Shown: positions 18,101 to 26,802 of the stretch, one piece after another
How the letters are laid out: every line of letters begins with the position of its first letter
Numbering within the stretch: the stretch's first letter is position 1
From: Cytophaga hutchinsonii ATCC 33406
GTDB lineage: Bacteria; Bacteroidota; Bacteroidia; Cytophagales; Cytophagaceae
Assembly: GCF_000014145.1 (NCBI RefSeq)
Contig: NC_008255.1
Coordinates: forward strand, 1,799,501 to 1,863,500
Direction: 5' to 3'
DNA length: 64,000 nucleotides
Program-made: the position numbers and the translations under genes
Notes under the pieces: generated by a model
Told to the model about the DNA's origin: nothing
Seen by the model: the letters and a program-made list of their open reading frames with translations, nothing else
Databases searched by the model: none

Positions 18101-21100
18101 GCAGAAGGAGTATAGATGATTGAATTGCCGGTTGTTGTATTGAATGTTCCGGTACCTGTTGTCTTCCAGATGATAGAAGTAGCATTAGTAAAGCTGGAAG
18201 ATGCAGTAATAACATTTCCTGTACAGATAGAATCATTTCCAACAGAACCTGTCAAGGTAGGCTTTGGATCAAGCGTAATAGCTACCGTACTTGTGTAAGC
18301 GTTACATGTACCGTTTCCGGTTGTTGTTAATGTCAGTGTTACATTACCCGCAGCTTTATCTGCAGCAGATGGAATGTAATTTGCATTTAGTAAACCTGCA
18401 TTCGGTGTAAATGTTCCACCTGAAGGAGATGTCCAGATCCCTCCGGATGCAACCAGTACAGAGCCATTTAAAGGAATAGACGTTGTATCCGTACATACCG
18501 TGATCGGGCTTCCTGCATTTACTTTTGGAGGGCGCGTGAATGTAATGCTCATTTGTGCAGTAGCCGCAGGGCAACCTGTTAACTGGCCAGTCGTAGATAC
18601 CTGAACAGTAATGGTTCCGGCTGTAGTGTCAGCAGGTACAGCAACATTATATTTTGTACTTGTGGCTGTATTGTTTACAAACGTACCATTAGCTGTTACA
18701 TTTGACCATAGTACACCTGTTGCATTTGTAACGGTTGAATTGACATCAACTGTAGTAGCATCACCACAAACCGTTTGGTTTGATCCTACGGTTATTTTTG
18801 GAGCAGGAGCGATAGATAATTTTACCGTATCTGTAGCTGCTCTACAAGCAGTATTGTTGCCTGTAGATGTAATTGTCAATACTACTTCACCGCCATTTTT
18901 ATCTGAATTTGAAGGTGTATAGGTAGGCGTTAATGTTGTTCCGTTTGCAAATGATCCAGATCCTGAGGTAGACCAGATAACTCCTGTGCTGATACCATTA
19001 CTTGTTCCGGATAAGCCTACATTCGGAGAGTTTGTACAAATTCTAGGTACTGTCCCTGCATCCACTACAGGCCCAGGGATGATTGTAAATGTTACGTTAT
19101 CCGTGGCTGCCGAACAAACTCCATTATTAATGGTTGTTAATGTCAACGTTACTGTCCCTGCTGAAATTTCTCCTGCAGAAGGCGTATACAACGCATTTAA
19201 TGTTTCATCATTTGGATTAAACGTTCCCGCATAACCAGACCATTTTGCAGAAGAACCAGTACCTTCTAATTTAATCGGAAGATCTGTACTACATACTGTT
19301 TTAGATGGGCCAGCGTCAATTGGTGGTGCAGCAACGAATGTGATAACCACATCATCCATAACATTTGAACAGCCGCTTAACGCTGATCCTATGATACGTA
19401 AGGTGACACTGCCGCCAGGAACTGCATCTGCTGCATCCACGTTATACGTTGTTGATAATGTCGATGCAGATGATAAACTTCCGTTGCCGGATAATATAAT
19501 CCAGCTTACATTAGATAAGTTTGTTCCTGAAGCATTAACTGTTACGGTTGGTACACTGTTACAAACCTGAAGATTATTTCCGGCTGATATGGTTGCAACC
19601 GGATTGAATTGCAGGTTCACATTTTCGCTTACCGCGTTACACAACCCATTCCCGGTTGATGTTAATGTTAATACAACTGTACCAACGGTCAAATCAGAGG
19701 CTGAAGGCGAGTAGTTTGGATTTAACGTCGTATTGTTCGGATCGAAAACACCGCTTCCGCTTGTTGTCCAGATACCACCTGTAGCGTTAAGTACTTTACC
19801 GCCTAATAATAACTGATCGACATCCGCACAGACTGTTCTGTCACTGCCCGCATTAACAACCGGTACAGGTGCAATTGTAATATTTACGTTGTCAGATACT
19901 GGTCTACATGTGCCGTTATTGGTAGTAGTTAATGTAAGAACGATGTTTTTAGCAGTTGTATCTGCATTTGAAGGAATGTATTCAGCATTTTTAACCAAAG
20001 CACTTGGTACAAATGTACCTGAGCCGGAAGTCGTCCATCTAACACCACCCGCAATAGTTGAATTGCCATCTAAAATAACTCCGCCTGAATCAGCACAGAT
20101 AGCTATATCTGTACCCGCATTAACAGTTGGTCTTGGAGTTATTCGTATATTAATAGTATCTCTAACAGCCAGACAGGTTCCATTACCCGTTGTTACTCCG
20201 GCTATTCTTACTAAGCCTGCAGTAATATCGGCAGCAGATGGGAAATAAGTTGGCTGAACGGCTGTATTGTTCGGGCCGAATACTCCGGAACCGCTTGTTG
20301 ACCATAATACTCCTGTAGCGGTTGTTAAGGTAGCCTCATTTAAAAGAACACCTAAACTGTCTGCACAGATTGTTTTATTGAAACCAGCTTCAAGTGTTGG
20401 TGCAGGTGTTATTGTTAATGTTAAGTGACCTTGTGCAGGTTTACATGTACCATTACCGGTAGTTGTCATTGCTAATACAACTGATCCCGCAGCTTTATCA
20501 ATAGCAGAAGGAGTATAGGTAACAGTTGTTAATGTTGTACTGGAGAATGTTCCCGTACCGGATGTTGTCCATCTGATTCCGGTAGCACCAGCCGTAAATG
20601 ATCCTGATACACTTGTTACAGCACTGTTAGCACATACAATTCTATCTGAATCGATCGATACTACCGGAGCAGGTGTTATTGTTAGTGTTAAGCTTTTGCT
20701 TTCTGCAGGACACGCACCATTTGAAGTAGAGGTTAATGTCAATACAACGGTACCTGCTGCTCTATCAGCATTTGTTATAGAATATACTGCATTTAAATCA
20801 ATTGTACTTGGGAAAAATATTCCGGTACCGGATTTAGACCAAACACCGCCCCCGGCATTCGTTATTTTACCAGCCAATTGAATGTATGTACTATCACCAC
20901 AAATTGTCTGATTCGGTCCGGCAACTACAATCGGTACCTTTTTAAAGGTAACTGTAACTGTTTTGAAAACCGGCGTACAGGTACCATTTCCGGTAGACGT
21001 TAGGGTGAATATCACAGAACCAGCAGTTGTATCTGCTTGCGTAGGTGTGTATGTTGTTGCTAATGCATTTGCATTAGCAAATGTACCGGTACCATTTGAT

Positions 21101-24100
21101 GTCCATGTTCCTCCAGCAGCATTTGTAACAGTACCATTAAGTGAAATAGCTGATACATTTGCGCATAGTGTTTGTGGTAATCCAGCATCAACAATTGGCG
21201 CAGGTTTTATAGTAACCTGCACCTGGCCGGTTTTTGCTTTACAAGAACCATTACCTGTTGTTCTTACAGTCAATGTTACTAAACCGCCTGCAATGTCTGC
21301 AACAGAAGGTGTATATGTAGTAGAAGGTGCTGTCTGATTTGCAAATGTTCCTGTTCCGTTTGTTGTCCAGTTAACTGCAGAAGCAACAGTTGTTACTGCA
21401 TTCAGGTTAACAATGGAATTGTTTTCACAGACAGTTTGATTTGAACCGGCATTTAATGTAACAATAGGAGTAATTGTGATTGTGACATTTCTTACAATCG
21501 GATTACATATGCCATTACCTGTTGTTGTTGCCGTTAATGTTACCGTACCGGCAGCAATATCTGCAGCTGAAGGAATGTATCTGGCAGAAGCAGTAGAAGC
21601 ATTTGGGGTAAATGAGCCTGTTCCGCTTGTTGTCCATGCCACACCTGTTGCAATTGTATATGTTGCACTCAATTGTACATATGCTGAGTCACCGCATATG
21701 GTAAGATTTGAAGGTATTGTAAGTGTAGGTGCTGGCGTGATTGTAAATGTTACAGCACTTGTTACTGCCGGACATCCGCCATTTCCTGTTGATGTTAATA
21801 ATAAAGAAACAGAACCAGCAGTAAGATCTGCCGCTGAAGGCGTATAGGTAGTAGATAAACTTGCAGGTGTTCCTATAGTACCGGAACCGGAAGTGATTGA
21901 CCATACACCGCCTGTAGCAACAGCTACTGTACCGTTTAATGCAAAGCCGCCGGCATCCGCACAGAACGTTTGATTAGGGCCTGCACTTACTGTAATGGCA
22001 GGAGTAATGGTTAACGTAATTTGTCTGGCTACCTGTTTACAGAATCCGTTGCCTGTAGATGTTAATGTTATGTTTACAGAACCGTTTGCACGATCTGTTG
22101 CTGATGGCGAATACGTTGCATTTAGTGTATTTGCATTTGGCAAGAAAGAACCTGTTCCGCTTGTTGTCCATACGCCGCCTGTTGCATTTGTTACTGTACC
22201 TGTAAGTTGATACGTAGCTAAACTACCGCACATTGTTTGATTGGCAGGACCTGGATTAACAATCGGGCCAGCTGGTATTGTAATAGTAATCTGACTTGAT
22301 TTCGTAGGACAGGCACCACTTGGTGTTGTATTGATTGTTAACGTTACTGTACCGGCAGCAATTTCACCGGCAGAAGGCATATACGTTGTTGTCAATGAAT
22401 TTGCGTTTCCATAAACACCGCCTGCAGCACTCCAAACAGCCGGAGATCCTGTAGCAGAAAGAGAAATAGGTAATTCTGTAGAACAAACAATCTGGTCTGC
22501 ACCTGCATTAATAGAAGGTACAGGAGTATAGCTTATTGTCATTGTATTAGATACCGGCTGACATAATCCATTTCCTGTTGAGGTTAATCTAAGTGTAACA
22601 CTACCATTTATTACATCCTGATTTGATGGCGTATAGGTAGTAGATGTATTATTTGCATTTCCAAAAGTACCTGTACCCGAAACCTTTGACCAAGTACCAC
22701 CCGTTGCTCCGGTAACGGTACCGGATAAATTTGAAACCGTTGAAACCGTACCGCAGACTACCTGATTTGCTCCTGCATTAACAGTTGGTGCAGGGGCTAT
22801 TAATATAGTAACGTTAGCAGAAACAGGAGAACATGTTCCATTACCGGTTGTTGTTACCGTTAAGGTAGCAGTTCCTGCTGTTATTTCACTAAGGGAAGGT
22901 GTATATGAAGTAGATGCAGCTGTTGTGTTCGCTATTGTTCCTGTACCTCCTGACCATACAATGCCTGTTGCCAATGTTCTTGTAGCAGAAATTGTTGCTG
23001 TAGGGAAATCCGCACACACATTTACAGGTGTAGTTGGAGTAACGGTTGGAGCAGGAGAGAATGTAATGGTTCCTGTTGAAGATACTGCATTACAATTTCC
23101 ATTACCGGTTGACTGTAGCGTTAGATTTAATGTACCGGCAGAAATTTCTGCTGCAGTAGGTGTGTATATCGGGTTAAGAACATTTCTGCTTGGAGAGAAA
23201 GAACCCGCGCCTCCTGTCCATCTGCCTCCGGTTGCAATGGTAACAGATCCATTTAAATTTACAGCTGCATTGTTTGAACAAACCGTATAATTACCCGCAA
23301 CTACAACTGGTGTAGCTGTGAAAGTCATTGTTGTTGTTGCAAATACCGGATTACAATTACCATTACCTGTTGTTGTAAGTCTTAAGGTAACAGTACCTGC
23401 AACAAGGTCATTCGGACCCGCAGTATAAGTAGTTACAGCAGATGTAGCTGAACCAAACGTACCATCTCCGCCAGTTGTCCATTGTACGCCAGTTGCTCCG
23501 CCAAAGCTGCCATTGAACGTTGCAGTAGGGTTATTTCTACAAACAGATCTGGAAGGCCCGGCACTTACCGTTGGCTGAGGCGTAATGGTAACAACCACCT
23601 GATCGGTTACCGGATTACAGGTAGGTAATGTACCTGTAATTGTCAATGTAACACTGCCTGCAGCGATATCTGAAGCTGTTGCCGTATAAGTAGGGTTAAC
23701 AGTTGTTGGCGCAGAAAATAAACCACCTGTTGGTGATGACCATGAAATTGCAGCGCCACCTGTCGAAGATCCGGCTAGTGAACCTGTTGGTTTGTTTTCA
23801 CAAATTGAAACAGGCAGGCCGGCATCTACTGTAGGAGCAGGGCCAAAGCTAATAATAAGTGTATCGTAAACCGGCGGACATATACCACCTGTGGTTTGTA
23901 AAACAATACCTGTAAAGCCGCTTGCAATTTCAGAAGCTGTAGGAGTATACGTAACGTCTTTTGCAGTAGTACTTGGTACAAACGTACCTCCGCTTCCTCC
24001 AATCCATAATTGTCCGGGAGAACCTGTAACTACACTTGATAAATTAATAGTAGGATTATTTGCACAAACGTTTGCAGGGCCTGATGCTACGGCTGTTGGT

Positions 24101-26730
24101 GCATCATTGAAGTTGATAGTCATCTGACTTTGAACGGGTGTACATAATCCATTACCCGTTGTTGTAAGTGTTAAGACTACTGAAGAACCTGCTAATTCAG
24201 TAGTACTTGGTTTGTAATTTGCGGTCAATGAATTCGCATTTGGTGTGAATTTACCCGTACCGCCTGACCATGTTCCTCCTGTAGCTATAGTAACACTTCC
24301 AGCAAGGTTTACAGAGTCATTTTTACAGATCGTTCTGTTTAACCCTGCATTCGCTGTTGGTCTTGGAGTGATGTTTACATTTACATTTGATGTCACAGAA
24401 TTACAACCTGCTTTGCTGGCTGTCAATGTTAATGTAACAGCTGTAGGGGCGGCATTAATTTCTGTAGCCGAAGGTGTATATGTTGTTGACGTACTGCCCG
24501 GTGTTCCAAAAGTACCTGTACCTCCAGACCAGGTTACACCTGTCTGATTGGTTGCTGTTCCAACAAGGGACGCAACGGCATTATTTGCACATACTGAAAC
24601 GGGAGATCCCGCATTTACAGTTGGCGCGGGCGTATAGGTAAGTGTTACATTTGCCGTTGCTTCCGGACAAAGGGTGCTTCCCGTAGTGGTGATTGTTAAC
24701 GTCACCGAACCTGCTGTTATCTCAGCAGCAGTAGGTGTATAGGTAGCATTTTTTGTTGTGTTATTAGGCACAAACGTACCCGCGCCTCCAGTCCACCTGA
24801 TACCGGGAGCAACAGTCGAGTTGCCATTGAGTGTTAAGGTTGGATTATTCGCACAGGCAGATTGCGGCGGACCTGCACTAACTGTTGGGCCACCAATAAA
24901 GGTTACTTTTATTGAATCTTTTACAGAAGGACATCCACCATTACCCGTAGATGTTAAATATAAATAAATAGATGGGAGCGCTAGATCGGCTGTTGAAGGA
25001 GTAAAGGTTGTAATAGGAGAGTTTACATTGGCAAACGTTCCGGTTACACCTGGTTTAATGCTCCATCTGCCGCCTGTAGCACCTGTTACCGCACCGTTTA
25101 ATTGAATCGGTCCGGCATTGGTACAGCTGTTAATATCGTTGGCACTACCGGTTCCCGGTGTTCCTGTATTTGCATCTACAGCAATACTTCCGGGTACATT
25201 ATATACAGCATTAACATTGATGTAATTGGCATACCACCAGGTATTGATGGTTCTGTTGTTCCCCCAGTCATTTGTTGTTGGATTACTGGATGCAGGTATT
25301 GCCCCGGCAGTAACGGAACCGAAACCGTGACAGCCTGAAGTTGCCGTAGGTACACCGGTTGTACAGCCGGAAAGGTTTGCAGTACCGCCGCCAATTCCTG
25401 TATCATCCCAGAATAACAATGGCGGAGGGCCAGCAGGACGTACGAGTGATACTATATATCCGTACGGATGGTTTTCAACGTCAAATAATGGTAAATGAGT
25501 AATACCATTGAAATAATCTAGTCGCATATCCAACGGTGTACCGGGAGTAATCAAATTACCTAATCCATCACGGCTGTTCCATGGGATACAGTTTGAACCT
25601 ACAACCAATGTCTGTTTAATGATTACATCCGATGTACCAAACTGGTAACCGGGCACACCGTTAAAGTTTAATAAAAGTTCAGCACCACCGGCCTTATCAA
25701 CGACAATATTTATACATCGGTTATTGACATCACATCCGGTAACAGTAATATTATTTTTATTCAGAATATCGCCGAATATACCTGTACCATACGCACATTG
25801 ATCCGGATCATTAAGAAATATTTTATAATCTGCATACGTGGAGTTTGTATTGGTAGATCTTCTGTCTAATGCAGTATTGCCTGTATTGGCCACACCTGTA
25901 GAGTTACAGGCAATTGTAAAACCGAACGGACGGATTCTATTGAAATTAAGACCCGTTACAATACCATCATTGGCATATACATACATAGTAGCGATAAATG
26001 CCGCATTGGCCGCATTCACATTGATGTCCCATGTTTTGGAAAACAGACGGCCTGGGATTCTTGTTCCTCCTGCACCATTAGTAACTGTTAAATCAAAATA
26101 GCGTAGACGTACTTTTGTTTTTTGTTGTGTAGCAATTGCTGCAGTTTCTGCCGGTGTACGGATAACGAAGTCCTGTACAATAGGAATTCCTGTAGGCATA
26201 CCTGCTGTACTTTTTCTAAAAAATTCAATGTAATAGTCGCCTCCACCCATTGCAGGTGTAACGTTAAAGGATAATGGTGTATAACCACCTGCACCTCCAA
26301 CAATAGTATTCGGACCGGCAACTGCCTGTGCATATGAACCGATTGAACCTGCACCTGTATTCGTTACCTGTCGCCATCCTGTTGCAGGAAAAGCTTGGTT
26401 ATTATTAGGATCTATAATTCTATACCACAGCGTACTGGTACCACCCATGTCACCGGCATCATAGTTCATACCAAAATAAACAACTTCTGTTGGGTTACAG
26501 ATTGTGAAGTTCAATCTCTTTGTTTCAGGAGCACCATAAGTAAAAGAATTTCTGGCCGGGTCATTATTATCCCAAAGCTGTAATACACCCTGATTGTCAG
26601 ATGCTAAAGTTGGAGTTAACTGAGCTGTTCCCTCTGCAAATGATGTAACACATGTTAACATCAGAAGAGCTAAGCTGAGTAATTGTTGGTGTATAGTATG
26701 TTTTATTTTGAAGGTGTATAGTTGTTCCAT
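15175..26730 (-). CDS. Giant SprB-like surface adhesin, 3851 residues, T9SS type B C-terminal domain
   Basis: One uninterrupted 11.5-kb frame. Residues 1 to about 33 are a signal peptide ending TSFAEG. Residues about 34-610 form a unique N-terminal region. From about 612 to 3360 there are some 31 tandem modules of about 88 residues. Each begins like PTVNAG..xxVCA and contains W(T/S)(G/T)..GTF, then ATYTPSxADI.AGxVTLTLT-TTGNGxC; the two cysteines per module probably form a disulphide. This resembles PKD-like/Ig-like repeats of Bacteroidota surface proteins. A few Ig-like segments follow. The last about 90 residues (VPTAFTPDLLGSGNDQYF, KLTVFNRWGEVIF, WDGNYLGQPAPSGIYPW) are the gliding-associated CHU_C/type B sorting domain also found in SprB. 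It is likely exported by T9SS and used for gliding or for binding surfaces such as cellulose; the ligand is unknown. Confidence 0.9.
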   Translation of the reverse strand: MEQLYTFKIKHTIHQQLLSLALLMLTCVTSFAEGTAQLTPTLASDNQGVLQLWDNNDPARNSFTYGAPETKRLNFTICNPTEVVYFGMNYDAGDMGGTSTLWYRIIDPNNNQAFPATGWRQVTNTGAGSIGSYAQAVAGPNTIVGGAGGYTPLSFNVTPAMGGGDYYIEFFRKSTAGMPTGIPIVQDFVIRTPAETAAIATQQKTKVRLRYFDLTVTNGAGGTRIPGRLFSKTWDINVNAANAAFIATMYVYANDGIVTGLNFNRIRPFGFTIACNSTGVANTGNTALDRRSTNTNSTYADYKIFLNDPDQCAYGTGIFGDILNKNNITVTGCDVNNRCINIVVDKAGGAELLLNFNGVPGYQFGTSDVIIKQTLVVGSNCIPWNSRDGLGNLITPGTPLDMRLDYFNGITHLPLFDVENHPYGYIVSLVRPAGPPPLLFWDDTGIGGGTANLSGCTTGVPTATSGCHGFGSVTAGAIPASSNPTTNDWGNNRTINTWWYANYINVNAVYNVPGSIAVDANTGTPGTGSANDINSCTNAGPIQLNGAVTGATGGRWSIKPGVTGTFANVNSPITTFTPSTADLALPSIYLYLTSTGNGGCPSVKDSIKVTFIGGPTVSAGPPQSACANNPTLTLNGNSTVAPGIRWTGGAGTFVPNNTTKNATYTPTAAEITAGSVTLTITTTGSTLCPEATANVTLTYTPAPTVNAGSPVSVCANNAVASLVGTATNQTGVTWSGGTGTFGTPGSTSTTYTPSATEINAAPTAVTLTLTASKAGCNSVTSNVNVNITPRPTANAGLNRTICKNDSVNLAGSVTIATGGTWSGGTGKFTPNANSLTANYKPSTTELAGSSVVLTLTTTGNGLCTPVQSQMTINFNDAPTAVASGPANVCANNPTINLSSVVTGSPGQLWIGGSGGTFVPSTTAKDVTYTPTASEIASGFTGIVLQTTGGICPPVYDTLIISFGPAPTVDAGLPVSICENKPTGSLAGSSTGGAAISWSSPTGGLFSAPTTVNPTYTATASDIAAGSVTLTITGTLPTCNPVTDQVVVTITPQPTVSAGPSRSVCRNNPTATFNGSFGGATGVQWTTGGDGTFGSATSAVTTYTAGPNDLVAGTVTLRLTTTGNGNCNPVFATTTMTFTATPVVVAGNYTVCSNNAAVNLNGSVTIATGGRWTGGAGSFSPSRNVLNPIYTPTAAEISAGTLNLTLQSTGNGNCNAVSSTGTITFSPAPTVTPTTPVNVCADFPTATISATRTLATGIVWSGGTGTIANTTAASTSYTPSLSEITAGTATLTVTTTGNGTCSPVSANVTILIAPAPTVNAGANQVVCGTVSTVSNLSGTVTGATGGTWSKVSGTGTFGNANNTSTTYTPSNQDVINGSVTLRLTSTGNGLCQPVSNTMTISYTPVPSINAGADQIVCSTELPISLSATGSPAVWSAAGGVYGNANSLTTTYMPSAGEIAAGTVTLTINTTPSGACPTKSSQITITIPAGPIVNPGPANQTMCGSLATYQLTGTVTNATGGVWTTSGTGSFLPNANTLNATYSPSATDRANGSVNITLTSTGNGFCKQVARQITLTITPAITVSAGPNQTFCADAGGFALNGTVAVATGGVWSITSGSGTIGTPASLSTTYTPSAADLTAGSVSLLLTSTGNGGCPAVTSAVTFTITPAPTLTIPSNLTICGDSAYVQLSATYTIATGVAWTTSGTGSFTPNASTASARYIPSAADIAAGTVTLTATTTGNGICNPIVRNVTITITPIVTLNAGSNQTVCENNSIVNLNAVTTVASAVNWTTNGTGTFANQTAPSTTYTPSVADIAGGLVTLTVRTTGNGSCKAKTGQVQVTIKPAPIVDAGLPQTLCANVSAISLNGTVTNAAGGTWTSNGTGTFANANALATTYTPTQADTTAGSVIFTLTSTGNGTCTPVFKTVTVTFKKVPIVVAGPNQTICGDSTYIQLAGKITNAGGGVWSKSGTGIFFPSTIDLNAVYSITNADRAAGTVVLTLTSTSNGACPAESKSLTLTITPAPVVSIDSDRIVCANSAVTSVSGSFTAGATGIRWTTSGTGTFSSTTLTTVTYTPSAIDKAAGSVVLAMTTTGNGTCKPAQGHLTLTITPAPTLEAGFNKTICADSLGVLLNEATLTTATGVLWSTSGSGVFGPNNTAVQPTYFPSAADITAGLVRIAGVTTGNGTCLAVRDTINIRITPRPTVNAGTDIAICADSGGVILDGNSTIAGGVRWTTSGSGTFVPSALVKNAEYIPSNADTTAKNIVLTLTTTNNGTCRPVSDNVNITIAPVPVVNAGSDRTVCADVDQLLLGGKVLNATGGIWTTSGSGVFDPNNTTLNPNYSPSASDLTVGTVVLTLTSTGNGLCNAVSENVNLQFNPVATISAGNNLQVCNSVPTVTVNASGTNLSNVSWIILSGNGSLSSASTLSTTYNVDAADAVPGGSVTLRIIGSALSGCSNVMDDVVITFVAAPPIDAGPSKTVCSTDLPIKLEGTGSSAKWSGYAGTFNPNDETLNALYTPSAGEISAGTVTLTLTTINNGVCSAATDNVTFTIIPGPVVDAGTVPRICTNSPNVGLSGTSNGISTGVIWSTSGSGSFANGTTLTPTYTPSNSDKNGGEVVLTITSTGNNTACRAATDTVKLSIAPAPKITVGSNQTVCGDATTVDVNSTVTNATGVLWSNVTANGTFVNNTATSTKYNVAVPADTTAGTITVQVSTTGQLTGCPAATAQMSITFTRPPKVNAGSPITVCTDTTSIPLNGSVLVASGGIWTSPSGGTFTPNAGLLNANYIPSAADKAAGNVTLTLTTTGNGTCNAYTSTVAITLDPKPTLTGSVGNDSICTGNVITASSSFTNATSIIWKTTGTGTFNTTTGNSIIYTPSADDELNGGVIIYVSTLGSNPCKEIDKYFSITILQSPASLVNAGFDQIACADAGFFPLNGTVGGLGGSGIWTSGTGRGDFYPDATDLNPIFVADQADIDAGGLTITLTSTNNGICSPSFDDMILTITPAPTVSAGSDVTLCADTAFVQLTPTITNALGGEWATTGTGIFSPSISDLNAVYVPSAADRAKGLVGISLQTTGNGTCNAYFDDFIIKLTPKPTVNVGPDKLVCADQVVDLSADITIATGVDWTTSGAGIFTNPSNSLTSQYIMFDSDTANKIFNVFAKTVNQGLCKPVYDTLKITVQPVPVVIASSDQAVCADLNIIQVSAGVANAASVEWTTSGSGSFTPNSTGSPISYNFSQEDLTSGSVTLTATSANSGICSSRNSDLTVTISPVPEVSAGAPIICDTLNGAALTGTIISSLSGDATWSSSTAGTFAVNNSTLNAVYYPTHADIVAGKVTLTLTASNYGTCNAVSSTADLLIEPMPIANAGTDQFSCVGAAITVEAHNIENGVNYSWEDETGTVVAPANAPSHTFTIAGDTKRILVAENYKGCITTDTVAITTFVLPNYTFSPNAPTCYRENLLIQSNPSPQPTVPGLYQWFNNGSIMTGQDKTFIIVPDTGIFRIEFSYGNCSSSDQIQVRPVPIITTADAIACGNTSLSAAAIPATSTINWSLNGAPQGTGSPITITSVPNDTIKYDIVATNPATGCSSVDSVYVIGLPIPQMVSLDSTTCEGLQVRLTARPVNIPNLDQFLQLTFDWRKDGGAIFSRDSTIIVSTIGTYKGALSIDQCKDTSTNVIDYAAYPVSTLPEEYVYCPDAGLPVTLDPGNQPAGTTFLWNNGTAATSDTLNVMPLDDSSYVVVITNKYNCSTTDQTNVLAICAPIIKVPTAFTPDLLGSGNDQYFRGYGRYEQNYKLTVFNRWGEVIFMSTDKNAAWDGNYLGQPAPSGIYPWIVTYEGRRQFKGPYKQTGQVTIIR
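17070..24890 (-). repeat. Array of about 31 tandem 88-residue (about 264-bp) modules inside the adhesin gene
   Basis: The modules are diverged at DNA level but keep fixed anchors: the first Cys after xxAGxxxxV/IC, a Trp-containing strand, a YTPS/YIPS motif and the second Cys in GNGxC. The array covers roughly residues 612-3360; edges are approximate, and the last, more divergent modules extend to about 16650. It explains the many long false open frames on the plus strand across this stretch. Confidence 0.8.
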
Positions 26731-26802
26731 AAGTACGATGTACTAGTTTGCTAACTTTTACGTGATATAGTCGAATAATGTTGTTTTTTTGTGAATAAAC
26801 TG

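Noticed and set aside
17070-24890. Regularly spaced repeats as a possible CRISPR array
   Set aside because: The period is about 264 bases, repeats are diverged, and the stretch is one continuous coding frame. No short identical direct repeats with unique spacers are present.
15866-26583. More than twenty long open frames on the plus strand across the adhesin gene
   Set aside because: They are antisense to the repeat array, share its periodicity and low-complexity valine/proline-rich make-up, and lack conserved motifs. They arise because the repeat codons avoid stops on the opposite strand.
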